64,000 nucleotides of DNA from Gracilaria gracilis (taxonomy: Eukaryota > Rhodophyta > Florideophyceae > Gracilariales > Gracilariaceae), in NCBI GenBank assembly GCA_030374805.1, contig JARGSG010000189.1, positions 496,001-560,000 on the forward strand, written 5' to 3'. Position 1 is the stretch's first letter. Each line of letters begins with the position of its first letter. The translations under genes and the position numbers were made by a program. Below the pieces are notes generated by a model. That model saw only the letters and a program-made list of their open reading frames with translations, had not been told where the DNA came from and searched no databases. Positions 1 to 9,688 of the stretch are shown here, in pieces.

Positions 1-114
1 TACGCATTGTCTATAGGTTTGCTGCCTGAAGCCTCGATTTTCTTTTCCTTGAGCAACACTTCTTCTGTTGTGCAGACGAAGATTGTTCACTTTGGTTGAA
101 ACCCGTACGCATCT
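1..114. other. 5' flank of the receptor-like gene, left of gypsy-1
   Basis: This stretch ends with CATCT (110-114), the same five bases that follow gypsy-1 at 5450-5454. It is therefore the original upstream neighbour of the sequence at 5455 and probably belonged to the promoter or 5' region of the gene starting at 5520. No coding potential is recognisable. Confidence 0.6.
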
Positions 115-358
115 TGTAATACAGAGGCGAGTGCACTGTATGATACGGGAAGATGATGAGATGTTGGGTCGTGGCTGGCTGCTCTCCACGCAAGAGGAGC
201 AGTCCAGGTCGTACCTCTTTATTTATACTGCGCCTCAAAGCAGGCTTGCAGTTGAAACAGAGAGCAACTGTGACCGAACCTAGCTTGAAGGTCACGCGCC
301 GCTACAGAGGTCATGACTAAAGAAGACAGCAGCTTGTAGTACATACTACTTTGTCACA
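115..358 (-). repeat. Gypsy-1 3' LTR
   Basis: 244 bp, TG...CA in plus-strand reading, 3' LTR in element orientation. One difference from the other LTR is visible (CACGCGCC here, CACGTGCC there). The pol reading frame stops inside it at 346. Confidence 0.93.
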
Positions 359-1713
359 TTCGCCCGGTCTTTGGCTAAAGACGTCCTCGTCGAAGCCTGA
401 GTAGCCAAAAAGTTCTTGAGAGATTCGGCGCAATTGCGGAGAGCTGTACGCGGTAGCCAGGCTGCGTCCTCGGACGATTCGCCAACGAAGCGAACTAAGT
501 AAAAGACACGTCGATTAAAGCGTTTGCGCGCAATAATCTCTTCGACTTCCTGTTCGATTGCACCGTCGTTGTCGATCACGATATCTAACGGGCCCTTGTT
601 ATCATCGTGAAACAAGCGGAGCTTCGCGACATGGAAGACGTTATGCGCGCGTCGCATGGTACATGGTAACTCGATACGATAGGTTACTGGCCCAAGACGT
701 TCTTGTATACGAAAGGGGCCGATAAAACGAGGTTGCCACTTCTTCGGAAGCGACGAGCGGCGTGTAAGTGAGAGATTATCAGCGCGGAGAAGGACAAGCA
801 TTCCTGGTTCAAAGGATACATCGCGGCGACTGCGGTCAGCATAAAACTTCTGATTGCAGCTGGCCTTCGCCAGGTGTTCGCGCGCCAGAGTGACCATCGC
901 CTGTCGTCTGCTAACGTAGTCGTCAGCTGACTGAGAACGATCGGAACATTGTCCAAGGGTACGAGTAACTGGTGTGTGTGGATTGTAGCCAAGAGCGACT
1001 TCAAAGGGGGAAAGCCGAGTGCTGCTGTGACGCGAGGTGTTATATTCAAACTCGAGAGTAGGGAGCATGGTGTCCCAATCCGAAGGTGCGGCCTGTATTA
1101 ACGAGCGAAGCATAGCAGACAGAGTGCGGATTAGGTTCTCGGATTGGCCGTCCGTTTGGGGATGGTCGGCCGTCGATGTATTGCTTCGTACATTCAGAAG
1201 TTGAGTGAGAGTTTTCCAAAACCTTGATGTTACCTTGGGGTCTCTGTCCAATACCAAGGTGTGGGGAACTCCGTGTTTGGCGAAGAGGTGATATTCGAAG
1301 AGAAATGCGGTGTCTTGAGCGCTGGCAGTCTTCTTCGTCGGGACAAATATGGACTGTTTGGAGAGTTTGTCCACAATTACTAGGATGGCATCGTACCCAT
1401 TGCAAGTGGTGGGAAGTTCGGTGAGAAAATCGAAGGTGACGATCTCCCAGCAGCGATTGGGGATTGGTAACGGTTGCAGAAGTCCTTGCGGTGGTTTGCA
1501 GACTGGCTTGTTCGACTGGCAACTGCGGCACTGACGTACAAAGCGCAAAATGTAGCGGTACATTTGTGGCCAATAAACACTTCGAGCTGCGTTGAAGTAT
1601 GTCTTGTCTGCGCCGACATGACCGATACCGTGGAAATAGCCTGTGAGCTCGTCACGGAGGATGCCTTCCGGGATGTACAGGCGAAGAGAACCAGTGCCTG
1701 CCCAGTATATTAT
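346..1713 (-). pseudogene. Gypsy-1 pol, integrase plus chromodomain
   Basis: Reading leftward from the TGA at 1714-1716, the frame encodes the integrase zinc-binding HHCC region (FHGIGH, later CRSC), then the catalytic core with D in TFDFLTEL, D in VLDRDPK and E in SENLIRTL. It ends with a chromodomain-like segment (EQEVEEIIARKRFNRR, YLVRFVG, AAWLPRTALRNC). Integrase joins the cDNA to host DNA, and in chromoviruses the chromodomain can bias insertion toward particular chromatin. The frame is the same as the RNase H segment upstream; only the TGA separates them. Domain order and residues are directly visible, so family confidence is high; activity is doubtful. Confidence 0.9.
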
Positions 1714-2769
1714 TCAGTCGCAGACAGAGAAGTTTGTGGATATACGGCGTGACCTAGGAGAACTGTTGTTTTGCGTTGAAGGTCCGGACAAGATGTCGCG
1801 AGCCAAGGGGTCGGATGTGTAGAGTGCTCGAACGCGGGCATGCAGATCCGGAATACAGACGGTAAGCGAGCGGAGAATGGGAAGGTGGTCAGGGCGGCGG
1901 CTAAGCGCGTCGGGTACCACATTGCGCTTTCCAGGGAGATGTTCAACCTCGAATGAATGTTCCTGGATCTCATCAAGCCAACGACATTGTCGGCCGGTGA
2001 GCTTTGACTTTGATTGAAGATAGCGGATAGGGTCGTGGTCGGTCTGTAGAAGAAAACGACGTCCACGAAGGTACGGACCCCACACGCGGAGCGCGATCAT
2101 CACGGCCAAGAGCTCTTGGTCCCCGGTGTCCCAATTGCTCTCTGACGGAGAAAGACGGTGTGAGAGGTAAGCAATAGGGTGTCCGTCCTGTGACAGAGTT
2201 GCACCAACTGCATGCTTGGATGCGTCGGTGGCCAGAACGAACGGCTTTGTAGGGTCTGGATGCGCAAGAACAGGTGCAGAAGTGAGGGCAGCCTTGATCG
2301 AATCAAACGCAGACTGTTGCGAGGGCGTCCACTCAAACGTATGAGAGCGGAGAAGGTCTGTGAGTGGCTGTAAGATCGCGGCATATCCCTTGACGAAGCG
2401 ACGGTAGAAGTTGGCGAGGCCCACGAATTGCTGCACGTTCTTCAGATTCTTGGGCGTTGGCCAGTCGCGTACTGAAGAAACAAGACGCTCCGGCGTAGAG
2501 ACTCCTTTGTCTGAGACAGTGAATCCTAGATACTCCACTTTGTTCGCTCCGAACGAGCACTTGCTTGGTCTAGCGTACAGCTTGTGCTCTCGCAAAGCGG
2601 AGAATAACTGACGGAGATGTTCTTTGTGCTCTTCCATGGAGCGGCTGTAGACAAGAATGTCGTCGAGGTAAAGCACTAGACATTGTCCGTTGAGATGGCG
2701 TAGAGCGGAAGCGATGAGGCGCGAGAAAGCGCTGGTGCGTTGCAGAGACCGAAGCACAGTACCCGCCAC
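1714..2769 (-). pseudogene. Gypsy-1 pol, reverse transcriptase C-terminus and RNase H
   Basis: Contains the RT catalytic box YLDDILVYS, the thumb/connection region (KVEYLGFTVSDKGV, FVGLANFYRRFVKGY) and RNase H (ATDASKHAVGATLSQ, the QELLAVM glutamate, TDHDPIRYLQ). It is out of frame with the upstream protease/RT segment: a single missing base in the codons for the NAPATF motif near 2735 shifts the frame. It then runs without interruption to a TGA at 1714-1716, which opens directly into integrase in the same frame. In an intact element these would be one polyprotein matured by the protease. Confidence 0.9.
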
Positions 2770-3896
2770 TCGAACGAGCCATAGCGAGTCCTGATAGCGG
2801 TCTTGTGGCAGTCTTCTTCCTTGATGCGCATCTGGTGATAGGCCCCTACGAGGTCTATCTGAGAAAAAACGGTAGCTCCTGCAACTTGGTCCAGAGCCTC
2901 ATCGATGAGGGGAAGAGGCGTGGCGTCTGGAATGGTGATTCGATTCAGCGCACGGTCGTCACAGACCATACGTAGTTCGCCGGACTTCTTCTTGACGAAG
3001 AAAACAGGTGCGCCAAACGGTGAGGAGGAGGGGCGAATGAGTCCTTTGCGAAGGAGCCCGTCTAGGGTGTTGCGGAGTACGTCTAGCTCTGCGGTAGAGA
3101 GCCTGATTACGGGTCGAACAGGAGGGGGTTCACCCGGACGGAGGTTGATCTCAAAGTCTTGTCCGCGCTGCGGAGGCAGCTCGTATGGTAGCTCTTCCTT
3201 GAAGACGTTCTCGAACTCGTCGACGATAGAGGCCAGCTCGGTGTGGCATTCGACGGACGTGGAAGGGCGCAGACGTAACGCATAAAGTTCACAGCCGCGC
3301 TGCTTGACGAGGCGGCGCATGCGCTTGTAAGTGATCGTCGGTACCGTTGGTTTGTCAACTCGCTTCGAAGAGGTAGAGTGGTTTCGTGGCAGCACTTTCG
3401 CTTGAGAACCATTAGCGCGCTTAATGGTTAGGCTGTACGATGACCAATCGACGTGAGGTCGTACCTGTTGGAGCCATTGACGCCCGACGGTGATGAGTGG
3501 AAGCCCGTTATCCGTGTCTTTCATATCGATGACATAGACTTTAACGGGGGCTTCCCCTGCCTGTAGAGCGATCGTAGCTGTCGCCTGGAAATGAATTGGG
3601 ACAGTTGTTGAGTTGCCAAGTTCGGTGAGGTGGTATTCGGAAGGTTCCAGGGAGAGGTTGCACCAGTGTGCAGTGTTCAGCGAGACGAAGGCATGTGAAG
3701 CTCCGGGGTCCAGATGAAAGGCAACTGGAGATCCATTGAGCGTGCCAGAGTACATCATCTCGCCGACGGGGTTGGCGTCGATAGCAGAAAGCTTTGGGAG
3801 CGATCGAGCGCCAAGCGGTGCCGCACCGGCGTGCGGCTCGACTAGTTTTTCGAGCGATTCTTGTGACCGGAGGCTCCAGCCACGTTGAGTCGACAC
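2676..3896 (-). pseudogene. Gypsy-1 pol, protease and N-terminal reverse transcriptase
   Basis: The retropepsin-like protease shows HLDPGASHAF where DTGA is usual; DPGA is an unusual active-site variant. The RT follows (VFFVKKKSGELRMVCDDRAL, SQIDLVGAYHQMRI, CFGLCNAP) until the frame is lost just after CNAPA. The frame overlaps the end of gag by 55 bases in the -1 register, so -1 frameshifting for Gag-Pol is possible. A run reading TCG AAA AAC TAG ends gag, but it is not a canonical slippery heptamer. Confidence 0.85.
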
Positions 3897-5128
3897 GGGT
3901 GGGAGGAATCACTCCAAGGTCCTTTTCCACACTTCATGCAACGATCGTGAGCGCGGTAGATGCGATTCTCCAGTGGGTTGCGGACATCGGCTGGTCCCCA
4001 ACACTCTGAAGAAAGATCCTTGCCAATCAACGACGGTTCCGTAGACTTTCCAGATCCTGATTTCGACGAACGGTCTTTGTTCTTCGACGTCTTTGATTTC
4101 GATGATGTGGACGACGGTTGGGATCCTTCATTCCATTTCTCCGAGATGTGGACTGTGCGCACAAAGTTGTACACTTCGGCCATGTTCGGTGGTCTACCAT
4201 CTGGGAAGCGGACGGAGAGCTTCTTTTTGAAAAGAACAGGGAGGCTGAGTTGGAAGAAGGTGAACGCTTCCGTGACTGGAGTGTTGCAGATATCTACGAG
4301 CTCGCGAAACTTTGTGATATGGCTCTCAAGGGAGCCATCGCTGTACTCCATACGGATAAGCTGGACACGCGCAAGTGCAGTCTCGTTTGCAGGGACGAAT
4401 TCGGACATCATTGCAGTCTGGAGTTGTTCGAGTGTATGAAAGTTCTCTCCTTCTCGCGTCGTGCGGGAGAACCAATGGTCCGCGTTATCACGTAGCAGGC
4501 ATGACGCAATGTGTACTTCTTGTGCTGCTGTGATTGAAGGACAGAGGATGGTTACTTTGCGCACGTTGGAGACAAAAGAACGCACTTTGATCGATGTACG
4601 CTCGCTGTCACGGCCGTGGTAGGTCGAAAAGTTAGAGGACTTCAGAACCTGCAGGAGGGATGGTGTAGAAGGATTCGTTGGATGCGACGCTGTGACCGGC
4701 GGACCAGCTCTTGGAGTAAGAGACTGTGGTGATGGAACACTTTGCGGAGTTTCGATGCGGTTCTGGAGAGCTTGCAATTGAGAAACTACCAAGGCCATGG
4801 TGTTCTGCTGTTCCTGAATCATTGACAGAAGAGCGGCAGGGGGAGGAGGAGATGTCGTGTGGTTAGAAGCAACGTTGATTGCAGCAGTGTTACCTGTATT
4901 GGCGGGGACAGGAGCTTCTGAATTCGAGTGGCTGATCTGCGCCAAGGGGAGAGCTGCTGGACTCATGTGAGAGAGCGACTGGGTTGCTGGCGGTGCCTCG
5001 GCAGGGACGGCTGAAACCTGTGGTGGTTCTGGCGGGAGAGACGCCGAACGACGGGACGAAGCTGCTTGGGACGGCGGCGTGGGTGTGGGAACGCGGCGGC
5101 CAAGTTTCGACTGGCAGGCTAGCGGCAT
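3842..5128 (-). CDS. Gypsy-1 Gag
   Basis: 428 residues from ATG at 5128, close to the 5' LTR and primer binding site, so this is the natural first ORF. A proline/serine/alanine-rich N-terminus (about 1-150) precedes a retrotransposon-gag capsid-like helical domain (about 165-300; DHWFSRTT, VQLIRMEYSDGSLESH, FRELVDI), then a lysine/serine-rich linker. The C-terminal cysteine cluster CMKCGKGPWSDSSHPC is zinc-knuckle-like but with spacing CX2CX9HXC rather than CX2CX4HX4C. Gag assembles the virus-like particle and binds genomic RNA. No internal stop was seen. Confidence 0.85.
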   Translation of the reverse strand: MPLACQSKLGRRVPTPTPPSQAASSRRSASLPPEPPQVSAVPAEAPPATQSLSHMSPAALPLAQISHSNSEAPVPANTGNTAAINVASNHTTSPPPPAALLSMIQEQQNTMALVVSQLQALQNRIETPQSVPSPQSLTPRAGPPVTASHPTNPSTPSLLQVLKSSNFSTYHGRDSERTSIKVRSFVSNVRKVTILCPSITAAQEVHIASCLLRDNADHWFSRTTREGENFHTLEQLQTAMMSEFVPANETALARVQLIRMEYSDGSLESHITKFRELVDICNTPVTEAFTFFQLSLPVLFKKKLSVRFPDGRPPNMAEVYNFVRTVHISEKWNEGSQPSSTSSKSKTSKNKDRSSKSGSGKSTEPSLIGKDLSSECWGPADVRNPLENRIYRAHDRCMKCGKGPWSDSSHPCRLNVAGASGHKNRSKN

Positions 5129-5186
5129 CTTGGGACACGCAGCAGTGAAAGGAAAGATGTTGTGATGCGTTCCAGCGGTGAGGAAC

Positions 5187-5203
5187 GAAAGTTGATGCTA
5201 CCA
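5187..5203 (-). other. Gypsy-1 primer binding site
   Basis: In element orientation, the sequence two bases inside the 5' LTR reads TGGTAGCATCAACTTTC. It starts with the TGG expected to pair with a tRNA 3' CCA end. The first eight bases match the usual start of initiator-Met tRNA sites; the rest does not, so the primer tRNA is uncertain. Confidence 0.6.
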
Positions 5204-5205
5204 AA

Positions 5206-5449
5206 TGTAATACAGAGGCGAGTGCACTGTATGATACGGGAAGATGATGAGATGTTGGGTCGTGGCTGGCTGCTCTCCACGCAAGAGGAGCAGTCCAGGT
5301 CGTACCTCTTTATTTATACTGCGCCTCAAAGCAGGCTTGCAGTTGAAACAGAGAGCAACTGTGACCGAACCTAGCTTGAAGGTCACGTGCCGCTACAGAG
5401 GTCATGACTAAAGAAGACAGCAGCTTGTAGTACATACTACTTTGTCACA
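5206..5449 (-). repeat. Gypsy-1 5' LTR
   Basis: 244 bp, TG...CA, adjacent to the gag leader and primer binding site in element orientation. It ends 70 bp before the ATG at 5520 of the receptor-like gene, so its promoter fires away from that gene, if active. Confidence 0.93.
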
Positions 5450-5519
5450 CATCTCATCTTCCATACAAACCCTGCTTTTCTTCCACCATCATTTGCAGAA
5501 ATTTCGCAACCGAGCCGAA

Positions 5520-7335
5520 ATGAACCGGTGCACCTTGGGGCTGATACTGTGCTGCTCATTTTCGGTGCTTTCTGCATCAGGGTATGCTTGCCCGTCTTGG
5601 TTCTTAGAAGATTGTCAGACATACAACATATCTGAATGCATGCAAGAGATTAACAATCTAGACTGTTTAAAGTTTCAAAGTTCAAAAGCTCGCCAACAAG
5701 TAATCAGCGACCAATGTCAAGAGAGAACTTGTTACATGCTTCAGGTGGAGCCAGGTCTCATCAACAGTAAGAATGATATTCCGGAAGAACCGGTTCCATG
5801 TGTCGATATTAGGAAAACATATCCTCACATCTCAGGCCCTGTTTTGGATATCTTCAGCGAGACTTTCAGTGAGAAGGAGAAGGAGAAAGAGTTTTGTTTC
5901 TTTGTTGCAAATGAAGCTTGTGGTAAATATGAACTCATGCAGTTCATTGAGTCAGAAGAGGCAAGAAAAGGGAATTATAACTTTGCAATTGGTCCAGTTG
6001 CCGAGGCAACTATGCCAAAATGTTACCATCGAGAGAGTGGGGCATGGCTTGATGATAGAATGGTTGTTGTGGGCCGTTTTGAAGAAACTAATGATTGGAA
6101 AAAATCGTTACTTGTGTTCGAACCGTTTGAAAGCAGAGCATTATGGTTTCTTTTCGGAATGCTACTTCTTTGTGTTTCTTTTGTTGTGATCTTATATATT
6201 CGTATCGTTGTGGTGGCGAAGTTGAGAAACATATCTTTCTTCTTCATTCTCATTGGTGCGTACGATAACGCCAATGACGCACACGAATTGTCCAGGAAAA
6301 TGAAGGGAAGAGAGCTGAGCATTCCTGAGAGAGACTCAGAAAGCGGAACTTCTCGTGCATCATTCGAAGACATTGATGATACAGAAAAAGTAAGTATAAT
6401 ACCAATGAAATACGCTGTCATAACTTCTTTGTTAAGATTTGCATTTGCTGCTATCGTTCTTATTTTCTTCTTATTCTCGGAGGCTGGTGCAGTGAACGAT
6501 TTATCCGAGAGGCAAGCTCAGTCGACAAGAAAACTTCCTTTTCCCTTCGACGAAATCAAAGATAAATCCCGTTATTGTGTGCAAAACAACACTGTGTTAG
6601 AAGAAGTGGCAAAAAAGAAAAGTAAGTTACTCAATACGAACTCGATATGAAACATTGTAGAGACTGGTGTTCTTACTTACCATTCACCCTTCTTCTTTTT
6701 TTGATTATTGCACCTCTGAAAGTTTCCAACTCATTCAAAACTGAATTTGTACGAGAAACATCGATTGAGGACTGCTTTTCTCAACTGCGAAATGAAACGT
6801 CGACTGTTGAGTTCGTCATTACTCACAAGCTGGCTGCGGATTATATTCTCAGTAATGATGACCTTTGTAGTACGTTCAAGCGACACAATCGGTAATTCAG
6901 GAACAAAGAAGACTGACAAAACGCTCCCTTCCTCTTGTCTATCTGAGATACTTAGAGACATATACTGTGTTAACACAGGATTCAAGTATCTATGACTTCA
7001 ATAGTCGATGGATATTTAACTCCAATGTAGACCAAAACTATATTGACGATTTTGATCGCAAACTTGTTTCATTGCGCATCAACGGCACGGTAAGAACCTT
7101 CTCATCATGGACATTCGCTGAAAAATAGAACTGCATGTATACTCACCTGAAATATCTCTCTCAACAGATTCAGGAACTCCTTAACAGATACGCGCCTGAG
7201 TGTGTAGAGCAACCTTTGGACGTCAGATTCCGAGCAGGACATATTGCTCTCTTACTATTCATTTTCGTTTTACTCCCATTCCTTTTCGGTATTGCCAGTT
7301 TGCTTTACTTCAAATGGAAGAATCGTGAGCATTAA
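5520..7335 (+). CDS. Ionotropic glutamate receptor-like membrane protein (spliced, possibly damaged)
   Basis: ATG at 5520 begins a signal peptide (MNRCTLGLILCCSFSVLSASG). A cysteine-rich extracellular part leads to FAIGPVAEATMPKC and LLVFEPFESRALWFLFGMLL, which resembles the S1-to-M1 junction of ligand-gated glutamate channels. A second membrane helix follows (RFAFAAIVLIFFLFSEAG, M3-like), then an S2-like extracellular region and a last helix (FRAGHIALLLFIFVLLPFLF, M4-like). Consensus introns are visible at 6622-6722 (GTAAGT...AAAG) and 7090-7167 (GTAAGA...ACAG); the second joins ...NGT to IQELLNRYAPEC in phase. Around 6868-6872 the frame must skip two bases to enter the open YVQATQSVIQEQRRL segment, so there is either a small lesion or a splice I cannot resolve. 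The canonical SYTANL pore motif is absent. Family call is by topology and short motifs. Confidence 0.5.
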
Positions 7336-7901
7336 TTGCTGTGCAAAGTGAAGATCAAATTTCGTTTACTAAGACCATGATGCTAAAGACGTTTTCACCG
7401 GTGAAAGAACGCCAGGGAAGGGCAGGAAATATACAAAATAAAGGGATACATAAAACAAACTAAGTGACAATAAAAAAACTATCAATCAGAGCTTTGCGAA
7501 GCAAGTTTCTCAAAGGAAAAAATCGCAAAGCTCCAGTGCAAAAAAAGATAGTAAGATAGGAGTTTATTAGTGAAAAAAGTTACCTTCAATTTCAATTATT
7601 TCGCCGTTATACTTTCTGTCAAGAAAAAGAAGCTGATCTAAATATAAGCGGTACATTCCAGGGGTGTACCAAGAGGCGAGATTAAACTGCCAAAAAGCAG
7701 CTTGCTACTGCTTTAAAATATTTCTTGCTTTGAGAAAACTGTTTGATTACCCCTACATTATCTCAGCTCGTTTGTTGGTAAGAGCTTTGCAATAAAAACA
7801 CGACAAAAAGCAAAAAGGTTTGGAAAATGTAACTTACAACACGCGTAGATGTTTTTCAATTTACCTTTCTAGAACTGTAAAGCTGAACTCGACATTTATT
7901 A
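7336..7901. other. AT-rich intergenic interval
   Basis: This is 3' flank of the receptor-like gene. It is AT-rich with A-runs and contains no ORF or repeat that I recognise. Confidence 0.5.
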
Positions 7902-8670
7902 TGTAGTGCCACATCAGAGCTGAAAAGAAACCACAAAGACATCCGAGATCTTTCTCGGTAGCAAAGTAATCAGCAGACAGAACTTTTCTGGCAAGACACG
8001 ATGAAGTTGAGTGAAAGCCAAGCCCAAGCCGTCACGACGGGCGTAAAAAATTGAGTAAGGATGGGTGTTAGCACAACGTGTGTGGCTGAACAGGTCCTCA
8101 AAGAAAACACGAGTTTAAGGAGGTGAAAAAAAGAGCAGAACAATCCGCAAGAGCCGAAGATAAAAAGAAGAAAAAGAAGGACAAAACAAAACGGCGACGG
8201 TAAAAAACTGGTTTATGCCTGTACAGGGTCGAACACGACACAAACAGAACACACTCTCACAAATGGTTCCTGTTAAGTAAAACAGAGACAGTACACTACC
8301 AGTAGGCAACGGAGCTTCTCTACTAGAAAGATTCGTTGAACGCCGAAGGCGAAGAAGTATAGAGCCCACCCTGGTTGAGGGAACTTTAGTGTGCACGGCG
8401 CCACCCTCGCTGCTGGGATAAGTAGTGAGCTGGCACCAACAATAATTAAATAAACTAACTAAAATAGTCCCACGCTCAGTGGTAATTACCAACGCGCTAT
8501 GGCGCGTGTCTCACGTGTACATGGCCAACCTCCTATCTCAACCGTGTCCCACATGTCCTTATTAATACAGTGGTTGTTACTATTCATGTACTCTCATTTG
8601 GCGCACCCGCCAAACGGGTCGGAATATGACTTAGTAGTCAGAAACTTCTATGAGAGGGCGTTGCACTATA
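7902..8670 (-). repeat. 769-bp LTR family, copy C (old solo LTR)
   Basis: Exactly 769 bp, reverse-complement relative of copies A and B along its whole length (for example the segment at 8316-8380 mirrors 19230-19290). Its ends are the degraded inverted termini TGTAGTGCCAC and GGGCGTTGCACTATA. No target duplication is visible (TATTA and AATTG), and neither flank shows a primer binding site. It is probably the oldest of the three copies. Confidence 0.8.
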
Positions 8671-9150
8671 AATTGAAAAAACAATACTTGGAAAAACCTA
8701 ATTAATTTATTTTAATGATGAGTTTGGAAGTCATCAGTGGGAAGGGCGGGAATATTTACATATTAATTTAATTTAATGTAAGCTTTGCAAACTAATTCTC
8801 CGTTTACAGTCTTTACAAAGAGATAAAAGCCCTACATATTTATAACAACAAAAGCATCAAAGAACCAACATTCAAAGTGGAAAAACTGAAAAAAAATAAA
8901 TGAATTCTCGAAAAGTTAATCTATTTTGGTACGGGCTATGTTTCCCGTTTTGGCGTATGTATCGTCTGGAGCTTTTAAATAGACATGTAAAACACTTAAA
9001 CTATCTCTAAAGTCTAAGATATCTTTCCGTTGAATATAATATTTTACAGCTATAAGCGAACCAATTCGGCATACGAAAGAAACAGAATACGACGAGAAGT
9101 TTTTCGACGACTTCAACCTTCTACTGAAACAAAAAATCATTGTATGGTAT
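8671..9150. other. AT-rich interval between repeat copies
   Basis: Strongly AT-rich. A 74-codon minus-strand frame at 8916-9140 is open but has no recognisable domain or splice context, so I do not call it a gene. The interval ends in GGTAT, the target duplication of copy A. Confidence 0.4.
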
Positions 9151-9180
9151 TGTAGTGCAACGCCCTCTTATGGAGGTTTC

Positions 9181-9688
9181 TGTCGTACAAATACCGATAA
9201 GGTGTGGGGTCCGCCTGGTAGAGGGAGCGCGCGAGGGCTCAACCTAAAGTGGAAAAACACACAACCAATATGGTAGTAGGGCACCTGAAACCCGCAGGGG
9301 CAAACGGCGGGGCAACTAGTCTAGACCGTGTAGGTGTACGGTAGTAGACGTCGACGCGCGGTAAAACCTGAATAGTAATAGAGTAGCAAGTGACCAAGAT
9401 GGTATAGTTACTGCCCTAGTGGTGCCTGACTTTACAATACCCGAGGGGGAAGGCGAGGTGCACCACAATATATACAAGGTGCACCGACGCCGATCTCCCA
9501 TGCGGGCATGACGTCATCGGCTGTGCCCATGACCTACTGTCATGGGCCAGCAATGCTAAACTATCCTAGACTATAAATTAGAAATTAGAAATTATAAAAT
9601 ACAGAATACCAATTGGGTACAGTGCAGCCAGCAAGGCGCACCAGTAGACCCACGTGGCACCAACCCATTGAGGTCTCATTGTACCACA
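9181..9688 (-). repeat. Gypsy-2 3' LTR
   Basis: 508 bp, begins TGTCGTAC and ends GTACCACA in plus-strand reading. It matches 18463-18970 except at about three positions (for example TAGAGGG versus TAAAGGG, GTACCACA versus GTACTACA). Confidence 0.95.

Larger units (their letters stand above)
115..5449 (-). mobile_element. Gypsy-1, near-complete chromodomain Ty3/gypsy retrotransposon
   Basis: Two 244-bp direct repeats (115-358 and 5206-5449) start TG, end CA and differ at one position that I can see. The insertion is flanked by the 5-bp duplication CATCT (110-114 and 5450-5454). Between them, on the minus strand, lie gag, protease, reverse transcriptase, RNase H, integrase and a C-terminal chromodomain, the order typical of Ty3/gypsy chromoviruses. 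LTR identity implies a recent insertion, but pol has one frameshift (about 2735) and one in-frame TGA (1714-1716), so this copy is probably not autonomous. It lies 70 bp upstream of the start codon at 5520, in the opposite orientation. Confidence 0.95.

Noticed and set aside
3842..3896. Programmed -1 slippery site at the gypsy-1 gag-pol overlap
   Set aside because: The geometry is right, but G AAA AAC is not a standard X XXY YYZ heptamer and no stem-loop could be judged by eye.
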